This document shows, piece after piece, positions 36,136 through 45,874 of a DNA stretch of 64,000 nt. How positions within the stretch are numbered: the first letter of the stretch is position 1; each line of letters opens with the position of its first letter. Below the pieces are notes generated by a model. That model was not told the DNA's origin and did not search any database. It saw nothing but the letters and a program-made list of their open reading frames with translations. The position numbers and the translations under genes are program-made. Where the stretch lies: positions 128,120 through 192,119 of the forward strand of contig QHXX01000023.1 in assembly GCA_003223135.1 (NCBI GenBank), read 5' to 3'. Source of the DNA: Acidobacteriota bacterium (GTDB taxonomy: Bacteria > Acidobacteriota > Polarisedimenticolia > Gp22-AA2).

Positions 36136-36372
36136 ATGACGCAGGTGCGATCCCGAACGCGAGACGAGACGCATCGCCTGGAGAAGGCCGGGGCGAGGGT
36201 GCGCCGTTTTCCGTGCCCGGGGACCCGCCCGTCCCGGGTACGTTCCGCGATCGGGGTGGCCCTGGCCCTCGTCGCCCTCCTCGGTTCTCTGGCCGCCGCG
36301 ACCCTGGGACCGGCGTTCGGAGAGGCGCTGCCGTATCCCCTTCTGGTCCTGCTGATGTTGATCCGTGGTTGA
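36136..36372 (+). CDS. small hypothetical membrane protein
   Basis: SD-like GGAG before ATG; C-terminal hydrophobic helices; no family recognised. Confidence 0.35.
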   Translation: MTQVRSRTRDETHRLEKAGARVRRFPCPGTRPSRVRSAIGVALALVALLGSLAAATLGPAFGEALPYPLLVLLMLIRG

Positions 36373-36565
36373 TCATCGATCCGGATTCGTGACGCCGGGG
36401 ACCCCGCCGGGCGGCGGTTTGACAGTCCCTCCGTCCTGTCGTAGCATGATCCCGGCGCGCGGCCGTATCGCCGCGCGTCGCCGTTTGAGGGCCCGGGTTC
36501 TGAGGGTCCTGCCGGCAGTCTCCGGTCACCGCGAAGAATCCATCGTGAATGATGAGGTGCAAGTG

Positions 36566-37558
36566 ATGACTGCGTGTCCCCAGATCAAGCGAAGGGGGCC
36601 GGCCGCGCGGCTTGCCGGCATCCTGGTCCCCGTGTTCCTGGCCGTTGCGGCCGCTCTCCAGGGCGTGCCCTCGGAGGCGCTCGGCGAGGACACGGCCAAG
36701 CTGTACGTCCACATCGAGACACCCGGACGGTTCTCATACTTGGGCGACCCGACGCAGGTCTCAATCCTCTTGAAAAACGAGGGGGCTGCGCCGTGGCTCA
36801 ACCCGGGCCTCGACATCGAGGGCGGCTTCCAGGTGCTCGACAGCGAGGGGAACAAGCTGGAGAAGGCCAAGATCCCGCCGATGTTGAAGGACGGGCAGCC
36901 GAAGGTCCTGGAGCCTAACGCCTACTTCGGCAAGATCGTCAATCTGAACCAGTACTTCCCGAAGATCGCCGCCATCGGCACCTACCGCATCACCTGGTCG
37001 GCTGCCGGCATCCCCGAGCAGAGCCTGGCGACACGCATCATCAAAAAGTACGACCCCGCAAGGGACTATCAGGCGGTCATCGACACGGACTTCGGCAAGA
37101 TCGTCATCGAGTTCTACAAGGATCTCGCGCCCTACCACACCAGGAATTTCATCGACCTGGCCAACCTGAATTTTTACGACGGTCTCCTGTTCCATCGGAT
37201 CGTGAAGGGCGAAATGATCCTGGGAGGATCCCCGACCGGCGACGAGCGTGGATCACCGGGTTACAACGTCCCGCCCGAGACGAACGGCCTCAAGGTCCTG
37301 CCGGGGGTCGTCGCGCAGGTACGCAATTCCCAGACCGGCCCCGACGAGTCGGGGAGCATCTTCATGATCGCGGCCACGGCACAGCCCGACCTCGACGCGC
37401 GGGTGACGGTGTTCGGGAGGGTCGTCGAGGGTCTCGACACGGTCAAGGCGATCACCAACGTGCCGACCGTCGGCAGCGCGCCGCGAGCCGCCAGCCGTCC
37501 GATCAAGGACGTGACGATCAAGAAGATCGAGATCCGGGAGAAAAAGGCCAAGACCTGA
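36566..37558 (+). CDS. cyclophilin-type peptidylprolyl isomerase with N-terminal accessory domain
   Basis: 'NFIDLANLNFYDGLLFHRIVKGEMILGG', 'VFGRVVEGLDTV'. Confidence 0.85.
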   Translation: MTACPQIKRRGPAARLAGILVPVFLAVAAALQGVPSEALGEDTAKLYVHIETPGRFSYLGDPTQVSILLKNEGAAPWLNPGLDIEGGFQVLDSEGNKLEKAKIPPMLKDGQPKVLEPNAYFGKIVNLNQYFPKIAAIGTYRITWSAAGIPEQSLATRIIKKYDPARDYQAVIDTDFGKIVIEFYKDLAPYHTRNFIDLANLNFYDGLLFHRIVKGEMILGGSPTGDERGSPGYNVPPETNGLKVLPGVVAQVRNSQTGPDESGSIFMIAATAQPDLDARVTVFGRVVEGLDTVKAITNVPTVGSAPRAASRPIKDVTIKKIEIREKKAKT

Positions 37559-37776
37559 CGCGGAGGCCCCTCAGGGGGTGCTGCGGATCGGACCGGAACA
37601 GCATCTCGTCGAAGTCCCGCCCCGGCACGTACGTCTTCAAATTCACGCAACGCCTTGCGCTTCCTGTCCGGCCGTCGCGCGTCGCTCGGGGACGCCACAC
37701 ATTGGGATCTGTCACCTTGAATGCGCCGGAAAGGGTGATCTAACATAGGCGCACCCGACACCCTTCGGAGACGTTG

Positions 37777-39360
37777 ATGCGCGGCGCTCCTGCGGTCCTT
37801 GCGGTCCTGGCTTTAGCCTTGGCCTTCGCTCCCGCCGAGGCGCCCGCGTCAGATGTCCGGGCCGGAATGGACGAGAAGCGCCCGACACCGCACGCCGCTC
37901 GTGGCATCACCGACTACGACGCGCCGACCGCGCTCTGGCGCGAAGGGCCGGTACGTTACCTTTTGACCAAAGACGAGGACGACGCCTTCCGCGCGCTCAC
38001 GACCGACGAGGACCGCGCGGCTTTCATTCACAGGTTCTGGGCCAGCCGAGATCCGGTCGGCTCGACCCCCGAGAACGAGTATCGCGCGATCTTCTACGCG
38101 CGCGTGGCCGACGCGAATCGCAGGTTCACCGACTCGACCAAGCCGGGATGGAAAACGGACCGCGGAAAGATATTCATCCTGCTCGGCCCTCCCGACGACC
38201 TCGAACAGCAGCTCGTCCGCGATGACTTCGTCCCGGATTCCATCGTCTGGACCTACCGAAACCCACCGGGGGGTGAGCGGATCGATGCCCTCCCGGTCGT
38301 CCGTTTCACCAAGGATGCGACCGGCGAGTACCGTCTGTCGAACGATGTTTTCCTGCACGGGTTCGAGACGGCCACGGGCATCGCCTTCCAGATCCAGGCG
38401 ATGCAGATTAAGAGCCTGCCGGAACAGAAAAAGTTGCTCGATACGATTATCGGCGCCCGGGCGTTGTTCGACGCGGGACCCTTCCGCACCCATCGCGACT
38501 TCTTCCGCTCCGGCGACGGCAACACGTTCGCCATCTTCACGCTCGGCGTCAAGACGGGCCTCCTCGGTGGCGCCTCCGGCAGCCAGGCGGGATCGCCTGC
38601 GGCCGGACAAGGCCCCCCGAGCGCGAGAGTCGCCGCTCAGGGCGACTCCGGCTCCGGGATCGGGCCGGCCACCGGGCGCGACCGGTTCGAAGTGGTGGCG
38701 CGCCTCGTGGGTGCTCTGCCCGACTTGCCTTCATACGACTTTGCCCAGCCTAACGGCTTGCGCGGCGGCGACCATGGCCCGGTGCTCGACCCGGCAGGCT
38801 ACCTTCTGTTCCAGGGAGGGTTGCCGGTCCGGCCGGGGACCTACACGGCCTACTACGGTCTCATCGACCACGACTCCGAGCAGATCCACTCGTTCAAGGA
38901 GGCCGTGGACATCCCCGATCTTCGAACACCGCGCTTCATGCTGAGCCGCATCACGCTCGCGAGCCGTCTGGAACGCGTCGAGGGCAGGAGCGCGGCCTAC
39001 ACCGCTCCATTCGTCCTCGGCAACCTGCGCGTGCTGCCGCGCTCCGACGACGCGTTCCATAACGGCGACGAGTTCGCGTTCTACTATCAGATCTACGGGC
39101 CGGACACCGACCCCATCGACGGCCGGCCGGACCTGGACCTCGAGTACCGGTTCTTCGTCGCACAGAACGACGGCACCGGCGGACTGAAGTTCGTGCCGCT
39201 CGGCAAGCCGATTCGCCTGACGCGCCAGCGCAACCAGGTGCAGGGGTACACTCTCCCGCTGAAGGACTGGCCTCCGGCCATCTACCGGCTGCGGGTGCAG
39301 GTGACTGACAACTTGAGCGACCAGCGTTCCACCGAGGAGGTCTCGTTCCGCGTCCTGTGA
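37777..39360 (+). CDS. secreted GWxTD-domain protein
   Basis: Signal peptide; 'RFWASRDP...NEYRAIFYARVADANRRF...GWKTDRGKIFILLGPPD'. Confidence 0.85.
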   Translation: MRGAPAVLAVLALALAFAPAEAPASDVRAGMDEKRPTPHAARGITDYDAPTALWREGPVRYLLTKDEDDAFRALTTDEDRAAFIHRFWASRDPVGSTPENEYRAIFYARVADANRRFTDSTKPGWKTDRGKIFILLGPPDDLEQQLVRDDFVPDSIVWTYRNPPGGERIDALPVVRFTKDATGEYRLSNDVFLHGFETATGIAFQIQAMQIKSLPEQKKLLDTIIGARALFDAGPFRTHRDFFRSGDGNTFAIFTLGVKTGLLGGASGSQAGSPAAGQGPPSARVAAQGDSGSGIGPATGRDRFEVVARLVGALPDLPSYDFAQPNGLRGGDHGPVLDPAGYLLFQGGLPVRPGTYTAYYGLIDHDSEQIHSFKEAVDIPDLRTPRFMLSRITLASRLERVEGRSAAYTAPFVLGNLRVLPRSDDAFHNGDEFAFYYQIYGPDTDPIDGRPDLDLEYRFFVAQNDGTGGLKFVPLGKPIRLTRQRNQVQGYTLPLKDWPPAIYRLRVQVTDNLSDQRSTEEVSFRVL

Positions 39361-39382
39361 GCCGTCTGCCTGCGGTGGCCCC

Positions 39383-39937
39383 ATGAAACTCAACCTGAGC
39401 GACGAGCCGCTCACGGTCGACCTGTTGACCGAGGCGCTCCGCCGCACAGGCTCGGCCATCGTCGCCGTGAACGGCACCAGCATGCACCCGACCCTGCAGT
39501 TCGGCTGGCGCGTGTACCTCCGCCCGGCGCACGGCGAGGAGTTGAAGGTCGGCGACATCGCGGTGTTCCGCGGCGAGCGCTATCTGACGATCCACCGGCT
39601 GGTCTGGAAGGATCGCACAGACGGCGCGGTGCACCTGGTCTTTCGGGGGGACTACAACCGTCTGCGCGAGCGGGTCGACGCTTCCGCTGTCATCGCCCGG
39701 GTCGTGGCGGTCGAGGTTCCCGGCATGAAAAGGGGAATGGAGCGGGTCATCGCGATCGAACCGGACATCCTGGCCTACTTTTATCGTCTGAGCTTTGCCT
39801 TCTTCCGCCTCTTTCGTCCAATTCTCCCCAAACCCACAGCACAGGACGGCCGGATCGGACCCATCGGGCGCGCCGCCCGCGCCACCTTCGCCGCCGCAGA
39901 GCGGTTCCTCTCCTTTTTTCTCCCCGAGAGGCGCTAG
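39383..39937 (+). CDS. S24/S26-like signal peptidase family protein
   Basis: 'AVNGTSMHPTLQFGWRVYLRPAHGEELKVGDIAVFRG', 'TIHRLVW'. Confidence 0.7.
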   Translation: MKLNLSDEPLTVDLLTEALRRTGSAIVAVNGTSMHPTLQFGWRVYLRPAHGEELKVGDIAVFRGERYLTIHRLVWKDRTDGAVHLVFRGDYNRLRERVDASAVIARVVAVEVPGMKRGMERVIAIEPDILAYFYRLSFAFFRLFRPILPKPTAQDGRIGPIGRAARATFAAAERFLSFFLPERR

Positions 39938-39993
39938 GAGCCTGTCCGGGTATCTGGACGGGCCGCGTGCCGGACGCCGTGGAACAGGCTCCT
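39936..39993. repeat. inverted repeat AGGAGCCTGT...ACAGGCTCCT
   Basis: 10-bp perfect arms, 38-bp spacer; one arm also occurs at 28878-28887. Confidence 0.6.
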
Positions 39994-40190
39994 TGCGCAA
40001 GTGCGTGCTGGCGCCATCGTTTAGAGCGACGTCAAACGCCTGACAAGAACATCTCCGATCGTCGGGGCCCGGAGCCCGAATCGATCCGAAAAATGCGGCT
40101 CGCTTCCTTGACTCTCGATCTTCGAAATTTATATTAACCCGTTGTATTGAGCATGACTTCCAGCACGATCCGCGCGGAGGAGCCGGAGGC

Positions 40191-41558
40191 ATGAAGAATA
40201 TCCTGGTTGCCGAGGACGACAGGAGCCTGCGCGACGGCCTCGTCCAGTCGATGAGCCGCAGCGGGTACAAGGTCCAGGTCGCCCAGACCGGGAAAGACGC
40301 CCTCGAGAAGATCGAGAAGCAGGTGTTTGACCTGGTGATCGCCGGACATCGCGTCGGCGGCGCGGACGGTCTGGAGATCCTTCGCAAGGCGCGCTCGACC
40401 AACGCCGGCACCCTGGTCATCGTTACCGGCGAGAACGGCTCCGGGGCCGTCGAGGCGATGAAGTCGGGCGCCTTCGACTACCTGCAGAAGCCGTTGTCGC
40501 TCGAGGCCTTCGAGATGAAGATCCAGAGGGCCATGGAGCACCAGCGGCTGGTGGTGCGTCTCAGCTCGATGACCGAGCCGCTCGCCGATCCCTCCGATCG
40601 CTACGGCCTCGTCGGCAATTCCTCCTCGATGCGCGAAATCTTCAAGGTCATCGACAAGGTGGCCGCCTCGAACGCCACCGTCCTGATCCAGGGCGAGACC
40701 GGCACGGGGAAGGAGCGGGTGGCCGAAGCGATCCACAGGAACTCGCCGCGCCACGACGCGGCCTTCGTGCGGATGAACTGCGCCTCGCTGCCGGATAACC
40801 TGCTCGAGAGCGAGCTGTTCGGGCATGAGAAGGGCGCCTTCACCGGCGCCGACCAGATGCGCATCGGCCGCTTTGAGATGGCCAACGACGGCACGCTGTT
40901 CCTCGACGAGGTTGGGAACATGAGCGCCAACACCCAGGCCAAGGTGCTGCGCGCCATCCAGAACCAGGAGTTCGAGCGCCTCGGCGGCAGCCGCACGATC
41001 AAGGTGGACGTGCGCATCATCGCGGCCACCAACATCAACCTCGAGGCCGCGATCAAGGACGGAAAGTTCCGCGAGGACCTGTACTACCGCCTGAACGTGG
41101 TCAACACCATGGTGCCGCCGCTGCGCGAGCGGGTCGAGGACATCGTACCTCTCGCGGAGTACTTCCTGAAGCGCTTCGCGCGGGAGCTGCGCCGTCGCGT
41201 GGCCGGCTTCTCCGCCGAGGCGGTCAGGAGGCTCCAGGAGTACCGCTGGCCCGGCAACGTGCGCGAACTCGAGAACACCATCGAGCGCGCCGTCCTGATG
41301 TGCGAGGGCGACTCGATCCGCCCCGTCGACCTGACCCTTTTGGATCGCGAGCACACCCTCGGCATGACACCGGCCCTCGCCGTCGACCTGCTCAACCTGG
41401 AAGCGCTCGAGAAGACGGCGCTTCTGGAGGCCCTCAAGCGCAGCAACTGGATCCAGAAGGAGGCCGCCAAGCTCCTGGGGGTCAGCAGCCGGGTGATGAA
41501 CTACAAGGTGCACAAACACGGCATCACCCACGACCGCTGGAGCAAGAACCGCAACTAG
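40191..41558 (+). CDS. NtrC-family sigma-54-dependent response regulator
   Basis: REC-like domain (DxxIAGH in place of the usual Asp context), 'GETGTGKE', 'GAFTGA', 'LFLDEVGN', Fis HTH. Confidence 0.9.
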   Translation: MKNILVAEDDRSLRDGLVQSMSRSGYKVQVAQTGKDALEKIEKQVFDLVIAGHRVGGADGLEILRKARSTNAGTLVIVTGENGSGAVEAMKSGAFDYLQKPLSLEAFEMKIQRAMEHQRLVVRLSSMTEPLADPSDRYGLVGNSSSMREIFKVIDKVAASNATVLIQGETGTGKERVAEAIHRNSPRHDAAFVRMNCASLPDNLLESELFGHEKGAFTGADQMRIGRFEMANDGTLFLDEVGNMSANTQAKVLRAIQNQEFERLGGSRTIKVDVRIIAATNINLEAAIKDGKFREDLYYRLNVVNTMVPPLRERVEDIVPLAEYFLKRFARELRRRVAGFSAEAVRRLQEYRWPGNVRELENTIERAVLMCEGDSIRPVDLTLLDREHTLGMTPALAVDLLNLEALEKTALLEALKRSNWIQKEAAKLLGVSSRVMNYKVHKHGITHDRWSKNRN

Positions 41559-41595
41559 GCCCCTCCCTCCACCCACGCTTCGCCCATCAAGCGCC

Positions 41596-42381
41596 TCAGA
41601 ACGATCTCGTTTCGCCCGGCTTCATGACTTGAAGCCGCCTTTCGTCCTTGAACGCCGCGCGCACGTCCGCCTCGCTCGCCAGAGCCGGGAAGGTTGCGAA
41701 GTGCATCGGGACGATCGCCTCGGGGCTGAAGTATTTCCGGACCGCCAGCGCGGCGGTCCCGGGGTCCTGCGTGTAGGGACCGCCCCCGACGTTCAGCAGG
41801 ATCACGCTCGGCCGGTAGATCTCCTGGATCAGGGCCATGTCACCGAAGATCCAGGTGTCGCCCGTGTGATAGAGCGTCCGGCCGTCGGAAAACGACAGGA
41901 CGAAACCCAGCGGGCGGCCGCCCGGTTCGCTCGAGTGCATCGCCGGCACGAGATGCACCTTCACGTCTCCGAAGGCGAACGTGCCGCCGACGTTGCCCCC
42001 CACCGCCTGCTTGTCGGGGAGCCCGAGGCTGCTGATGAAGTCGAAGGTGCCGACCACGGGCGCACCGCTGGCCTTCGCAATCTCCAAGGCGTCCCCCGAG
42101 TGATCGAAGTGCGAGTGACTGACCAGAATCGCGTCCGGCTTGTAGCGCGACAGGTTCTTGAACGCCTCCGGTGTCGCCGGGTTCTTCGTCAGGAACGGGT
42201 CAATCAGGAGGCGGGTGCCTCCTGGCGACACCACCTCGAAGGCCGCGTGCCCCAGCCAGGTGACCTTGAACTCCTTCTTGGCGCCCCCGGCCTCGCCTTG
42301 CTTCGTCTGCGCCTGGACGGCGGAGGACCCCGCGAGCGCCATGACCAGGCCCAGGGAGGCCCATGCGTTGAGACTGTTCAT
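41596..42381 (-). CDS. UPF0173/metallo-beta-lactamase-fold hydrolase, secreted
   Basis: 'VTWLGHAAFEVVSPGGTRLLIDPFL', 'LVSHSHFDHSGD'. Confidence 0.88.
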   Translation of the reverse strand: MNSLNAWASLGLVMALAGSSAVQAQTKQGEAGGAKKEFKVTWLGHAAFEVVSPGGTRLLIDPFLTKNPATPEAFKNLSRYKPDAILVSHSHFDHSGDALEIAKASGAPVVGTFDFISSLGLPDKQAVGGNVGGTFAFGDVKVHLVPAMHSSEPGGRPLGFVLSFSDGRTLYHTGDTWIFGDMALIQEIYRPSVILLNVGGGPYTQDPGTAALAVRKYFSPEAIVPMHFATFPALASEADVRAAFKDERRLQVMKPGETRSF

Positions 42382-42569
42382 CGACTTTCTCCTTGCGTAT
42401 GGGACGTTGAGCCGCTCGCGCATCGAAGGTGATTGGAGTCCCACGTCTGCCAGGGTGGAGCCGCGGTCTCGAACGTCGCATGCCCCGTCGCGATCCCCTC
42501 GTCGTAGATCGCCCGCACCCGCTCCCAGTCCTCGGGACAGAGGGCGTCGATGGCGTGCCTGCCGCTCAT
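42378..42569 (-). pseudogene. N-terminal stub of a GNAT acetyltransferase
   Basis: 'IDALCPEDWERVRAIYDEGIATGHATFETAAPPWQTWD' matches the start of pat/bar-like GNATs, then loses homology. Confidence 0.65.
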
Positions 42570-43138
42570 GCTTCCAGGATCTCCTGGAGCCGGTCGAGCC
42601 TGCGCCTCCAGTAGGTCTTCATGCGCCGGGCCGCCTTCGCGTCCTTGAGCCTGGTGTGATCGACGACCACCTGGCATCTGCCCGGGCCCTTCGGGGACAA
42701 GAGGACTTCCACGCGGGTGGTCCCGTCGCTCCAGGCGATGCGCATCGACTTGCCCGTGGTCGCCTTGCGGATGACGAGACGCTCGCCGGGAAGCCACTGC
42801 CGGCGCGCCCTCGCATCGTTCCACGCCTTGAACAGGGCGGAGGCGGGCGCGGCCACGGTGCGACTGCCGCTGATTCCGTACCCATCCCGGCGTTGGTGCT
42901 TCTCGCGCAGACCGCGCGCCTGCTCGTAGCCGACCGTCACCATCTGGTGCCACCACATACCGATCCCGGGAACCCTCCTCCCCAGGTGCCGGGCGATGTC
43001 CCGGTGGCTCATGTTCCTGGCGCCGGCCCTGTCGAGAATCCTGAACCACTGGCTCCAGGTCTTTCCCGTCCTGGCCCGCACGGCGTCCCGGCCGATCCGT
43101 GCGACCCTTCCGTTGCCGCTTGCCTTCTTCATCCACAC
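42566..43138 (-). CDS. DUF4287/SRPBCC-like protein
   Basis: 'TGKTWSQWFRILDRAGARNMSHRDIARHL' plus AHSA1-type 'SRTVAAPASALFKAW'. Confidence 0.75.
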   Translation of the reverse strand: MWMKKASGNGRVARIGRDAVRARTGKTWSQWFRILDRAGARNMSHRDIARHLGRRVPGIGMWWHQMVTVGYEQARGLREKHQRRDGYGISGSRTVAAPASALFKAWNDARARRQWLPGERLVIRKATTGKSMRIAWSDGTTRVEVLLSPKGPGRCQVVVDHTRLKDAKAARRMKTYWRRRLDRLQEILEA

Positions 43139-43248
43139 CTCTCCCCCGAGGAATCAATTCTCCCCGAGACCGAACGATGGATTGCGGATTCTAGGACCGT
43201 TCCCCTGGTGGCGTCGAGGATGACGACCGGCGAAATCGTGCCGGTCGA

Positions 43249-43590
43249 TTATGCCGTGACTGCGTCCGGTTCGACGACCACGGCCGTGCCGTAGCACAGG
43301 ACCTCCGTCACGCCCTGCATGACCTCATTGGCGTCGTACCGGACGCCCACCACGGCGTTTGCCCCCAGCTCCTCGGCATGCTGCAACATCTGCTGGAAGG
43401 CGTCCGCGCGGGCCTTCTCGCACAGCTCCGTGAACAGGGTGATGTTCCCACCGACGATCGTTTGCAGCGACGCGCCGATCGTGCCGAACACCGAGCGCGA
43501 TCGGACCGTGATCCCGCGCACGACGCCGAGCGTCTTCTTGACCCGGAAGCCCTCGAGGGTGAACCCGGTCGTGGTCATGGAGAGCCGCAT
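43249..43590 (-). CDS. YbjQ/UPF0145 family protein
   Basis: '[41 protein letters not shown]...[12 protein letters not shown]'. Confidence 0.85.
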   Translation of the reverse strand: MRLSMTTTGFTLEGFRVKKTLGVVRGITVRSRSVFGTIGASLQTIVGGNITLFTELCEKARADAFQQMLQHAEELGANAVVGVRYDANEVMQGVTEVLCYGTAVVVEPDAVTA

Positions 43591-43788
43591 CGGACCCTGC
43601 TCTGTGCTTTCGATCCGGCGGCGCGGAACGCTGCCTGGATCCTCGGAATTCCGCCACCGTCCATGTCGTGTCCGTGGGAGGTCTCGAGGCCGCACTATAC
43701 CTCACGCTCCCGGCGAGCGACAAACGGTTCCGGGCGTGTCCGCGGCCGGGGGGCGGGAGGTGAGGACATGGGCTAACATCTCGTGACC

Positions 43789-44525
43789 ATGGCGCTCTAT
43801 CTGACCGAGGGAGACGTGGGGCGGCTGCTGTCGATGGAGGCGTGCGTCGAGGCGGTGGAGACCGCGTTCCGGCAGTGGGCGGACGGGCGGGGCGGTGGCT
43901 GGCGCGAAAGGACGCGCGATCGCTGGCGATCATCGGCACGGGCTGGCAGGCACGCAGCCAGGCGAAGGCGATCGCGACCGTGCGGCGACTGGAAATCATC
44001 CGGGTCTTCGGCAGAAGCCCTGAGCGTCTCAGGGAGTTCTGCCGGGACGCCGAGGCGGCGTGCGGCGTGAGGGTCACCCCGTGCGCGTCGGCGGAGGAAG
44101 CCGTGCGCGGGGCCGACATCATCGTCACGGCGACGTCCGCGGCGCAGCCGGTGCTGCAGGGCGCCTGGCTGCGTCCCGGCGCGCACGTCAACGCGGTGGG
44201 GAGCAACAGGGCCGAGCGGCGTGAGCTGGACGACGCCGCGGTCCGGAGCGCCGAAACGATCGTGGTCGACTCGCTCGAGCAGGCATGGCTCGAGGCCGGC
44301 GACCTGCTGGCGGTCGACGGCGGCACGCCGCTCGGCCGGGCCGTGGAGCTGAAGGAGATCATCGCGGGTCGCCATCCGGGGCGGAGCGGCGACCCCGCCA
44401 TCACGCTCTTCAAGTCACTGGGCATCGGGCTCGAGGACCTGGCGGCGGCGTCGCTCGTCTACGACCGGGCGGTCGAAGCGGGAGCGGGCAAGCCTCTCCC
44501 TTCCAAAGGAGAGCGCGACGACTGA
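43789..44525 (+). pseudogene. ornithine cyclodeaminase/mu-crystallin family gene with internal deletion and frameshift
   Basis: 'MALYLTEGDVGRLLSMEACVEAVETAFRQWADGR' in one frame, 'WLARKDARSLAIIGTGWQARSQ...' in another; ~88 residues missing relative to 22709-23713. Confidence 0.75.
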
Positions 44526-44571
44526 CGATACGCGTCCGGGACGGCCCGGAAAGACGGGAGCGAACTCGAAG

Positions 44572-44865
44572 ATGCCGGGCGTGCGCGAGCGTATCGAGGC
44601 GATTCTGCGCGGGCGCTTCGAGCCGGCCCGCCTGGAGATCCACGACGACAGCGCCAGGCACTCCGGCCACGCGGGAGCCACTTCGGGGGGCGGTCACTTC
44701 GAGGTGCTGATCGTTTCCGCGGCGTTCGAGGGAAAGCCGCTCCTTCATCGTCACCGTATGGTGAACGAGGCGTTGCGGGACATGATCGGCCGCGACATTC
44801 ACGCCCTGGGGCTCAGGACGCTGGCCCCATCCGAGGAGCCCGGGGGGAAGAGGCGCTCCCGCTGA
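44572..44865 (+). CDS. bolA: BolA family protein
   Basis: 'LEIHDDSARHSGHAGATSGGGHFEVLIVSAAFEGKPLLHRHRMVNEAL'. Confidence 0.9.
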   Translation: MPGVRERIEAILRGRFEPARLEIHDDSARHSGHAGATSGGGHFEVLIVSAAFEGKPLLHRHRMVNEALRDMIGRDIHALGLRTLAPSEEPGGKRRSR

Positions 44866-44886
44866 CCGGACCCGGCGCGCCGGCCG

Positions 44887-45843
44887 TCACTCCGCGAACG
44901 CCTGGAGCGACTTCAAGTGCGCCTCGACGGCGGAGCCGAGCGCCTTGAGGTCGTATCCGCCCTCGAGCAGCGAGACGATCCGTCCCTCGCAGTGCCTGTC
45001 GGCGGCTTCCTTCAGGATCGTGGTCATCGCGCCGTATCCCTTCTCGGTCAGCGCCATGCCGGCGAGCGGGTCGTCGCGGTGGGCGTCGAAGCCCGCCGAG
45101 ATCAGGATCGCCTCCGGCTGAACGCGGTCGATCTCGGGGCGCAGCACCTCCCGGAAGACCTGGATGTATTCCTCGTCGCCCGCGCCCGCGAGCATCGGGT
45201 AGTTCAGGGTAAAGCCGGCGCCCCGGCCCGTGCCGGTCTCGCGGGCCGAGCCGGTGCCGGGGTAGAAAGGATACTGGTGGGTGCTGAAGTAGAACACGGT
45301 GTCGTCGTCCTCGAACATGTGCTGCGTGCCGTTGCCGTGGTGCACATCCCAGTCGACGATCAGGACGCGCCCGAGTCGGTGCCGCTCTTGAAGATAGCGC
45401 GCGGCGATGGCGACGTTATTGAACAGGCAGAAACCCATGGCGCGGTCCGCTTCGGCGTGATGTCCCGGCGGGCGGGTGCAGACGAACGCGGCGGCCGCCC
45501 TGTCCGACACGACGGCGTCACACGCGGCCAGGGCCCCGCCGGCCGAAAGCAACGCGGCCTCCCACGAGCCGGGTGAGACGGCGGTGTCCGGGTCGAGCTG
45601 CGCGGGGGCCCGTTCGCAGATCCTTCGGATCGACTCGATGTAGTCGCGGCTGTGAACGCGGGCGATCCGGTCGAGCGGGCAGGGCTCGGGCCGCAGCTCG
45701 AGCAGCCGGTCGAGGAGCCCGCGTCGTTTGAGGTGATCGCGGATGGCCGCGACGCGCTCCGGCCGCTCCGGGTGGCCGGGTCCGTTGCTGTGCCTAAGAC
45801 AGTCTTCGTGGAAGATGAAGGCGACCGGCGCGTTCTTCTTCAC
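44887..45843 (-). CDS. histone deacetylase/AcuC-like family protein
   Basis: '[28 protein letters not shown]', '[14 protein letters not shown]'. Confidence 0.92.
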   Translation of the reverse strand: MKKNAPVAFIFHEDCLRHSNGPGHPERPERVAAIRDHLKRRGLLDRLLELRPEPCPLDRIARVHSRDYIESIRRICERAPAQLDPDTAVSPGSWEAALLSAGGALAACDAVVSDRAAAAFVCTRPPGHHAEADRAMGFCLFNNVAIAARYLQERHRLGRVLIVDWDVHHGNGTQHMFEDDDTVFYFSTHQYPFYPGTGSARETGTGRGAGFTLNYPMLAGAGDEEYIQVFREVLRPEIDRVQPEAILISAGFDAHRDDPLAGMALTEKGYGAMTTILKEAADRHCEGRIVSLLEGGYDLKALGSAVEAHLKSLQAFAE

Positions 45844-45874
45844 CGCGCCTCCCAGATGATGCGCGACGCCCTGC

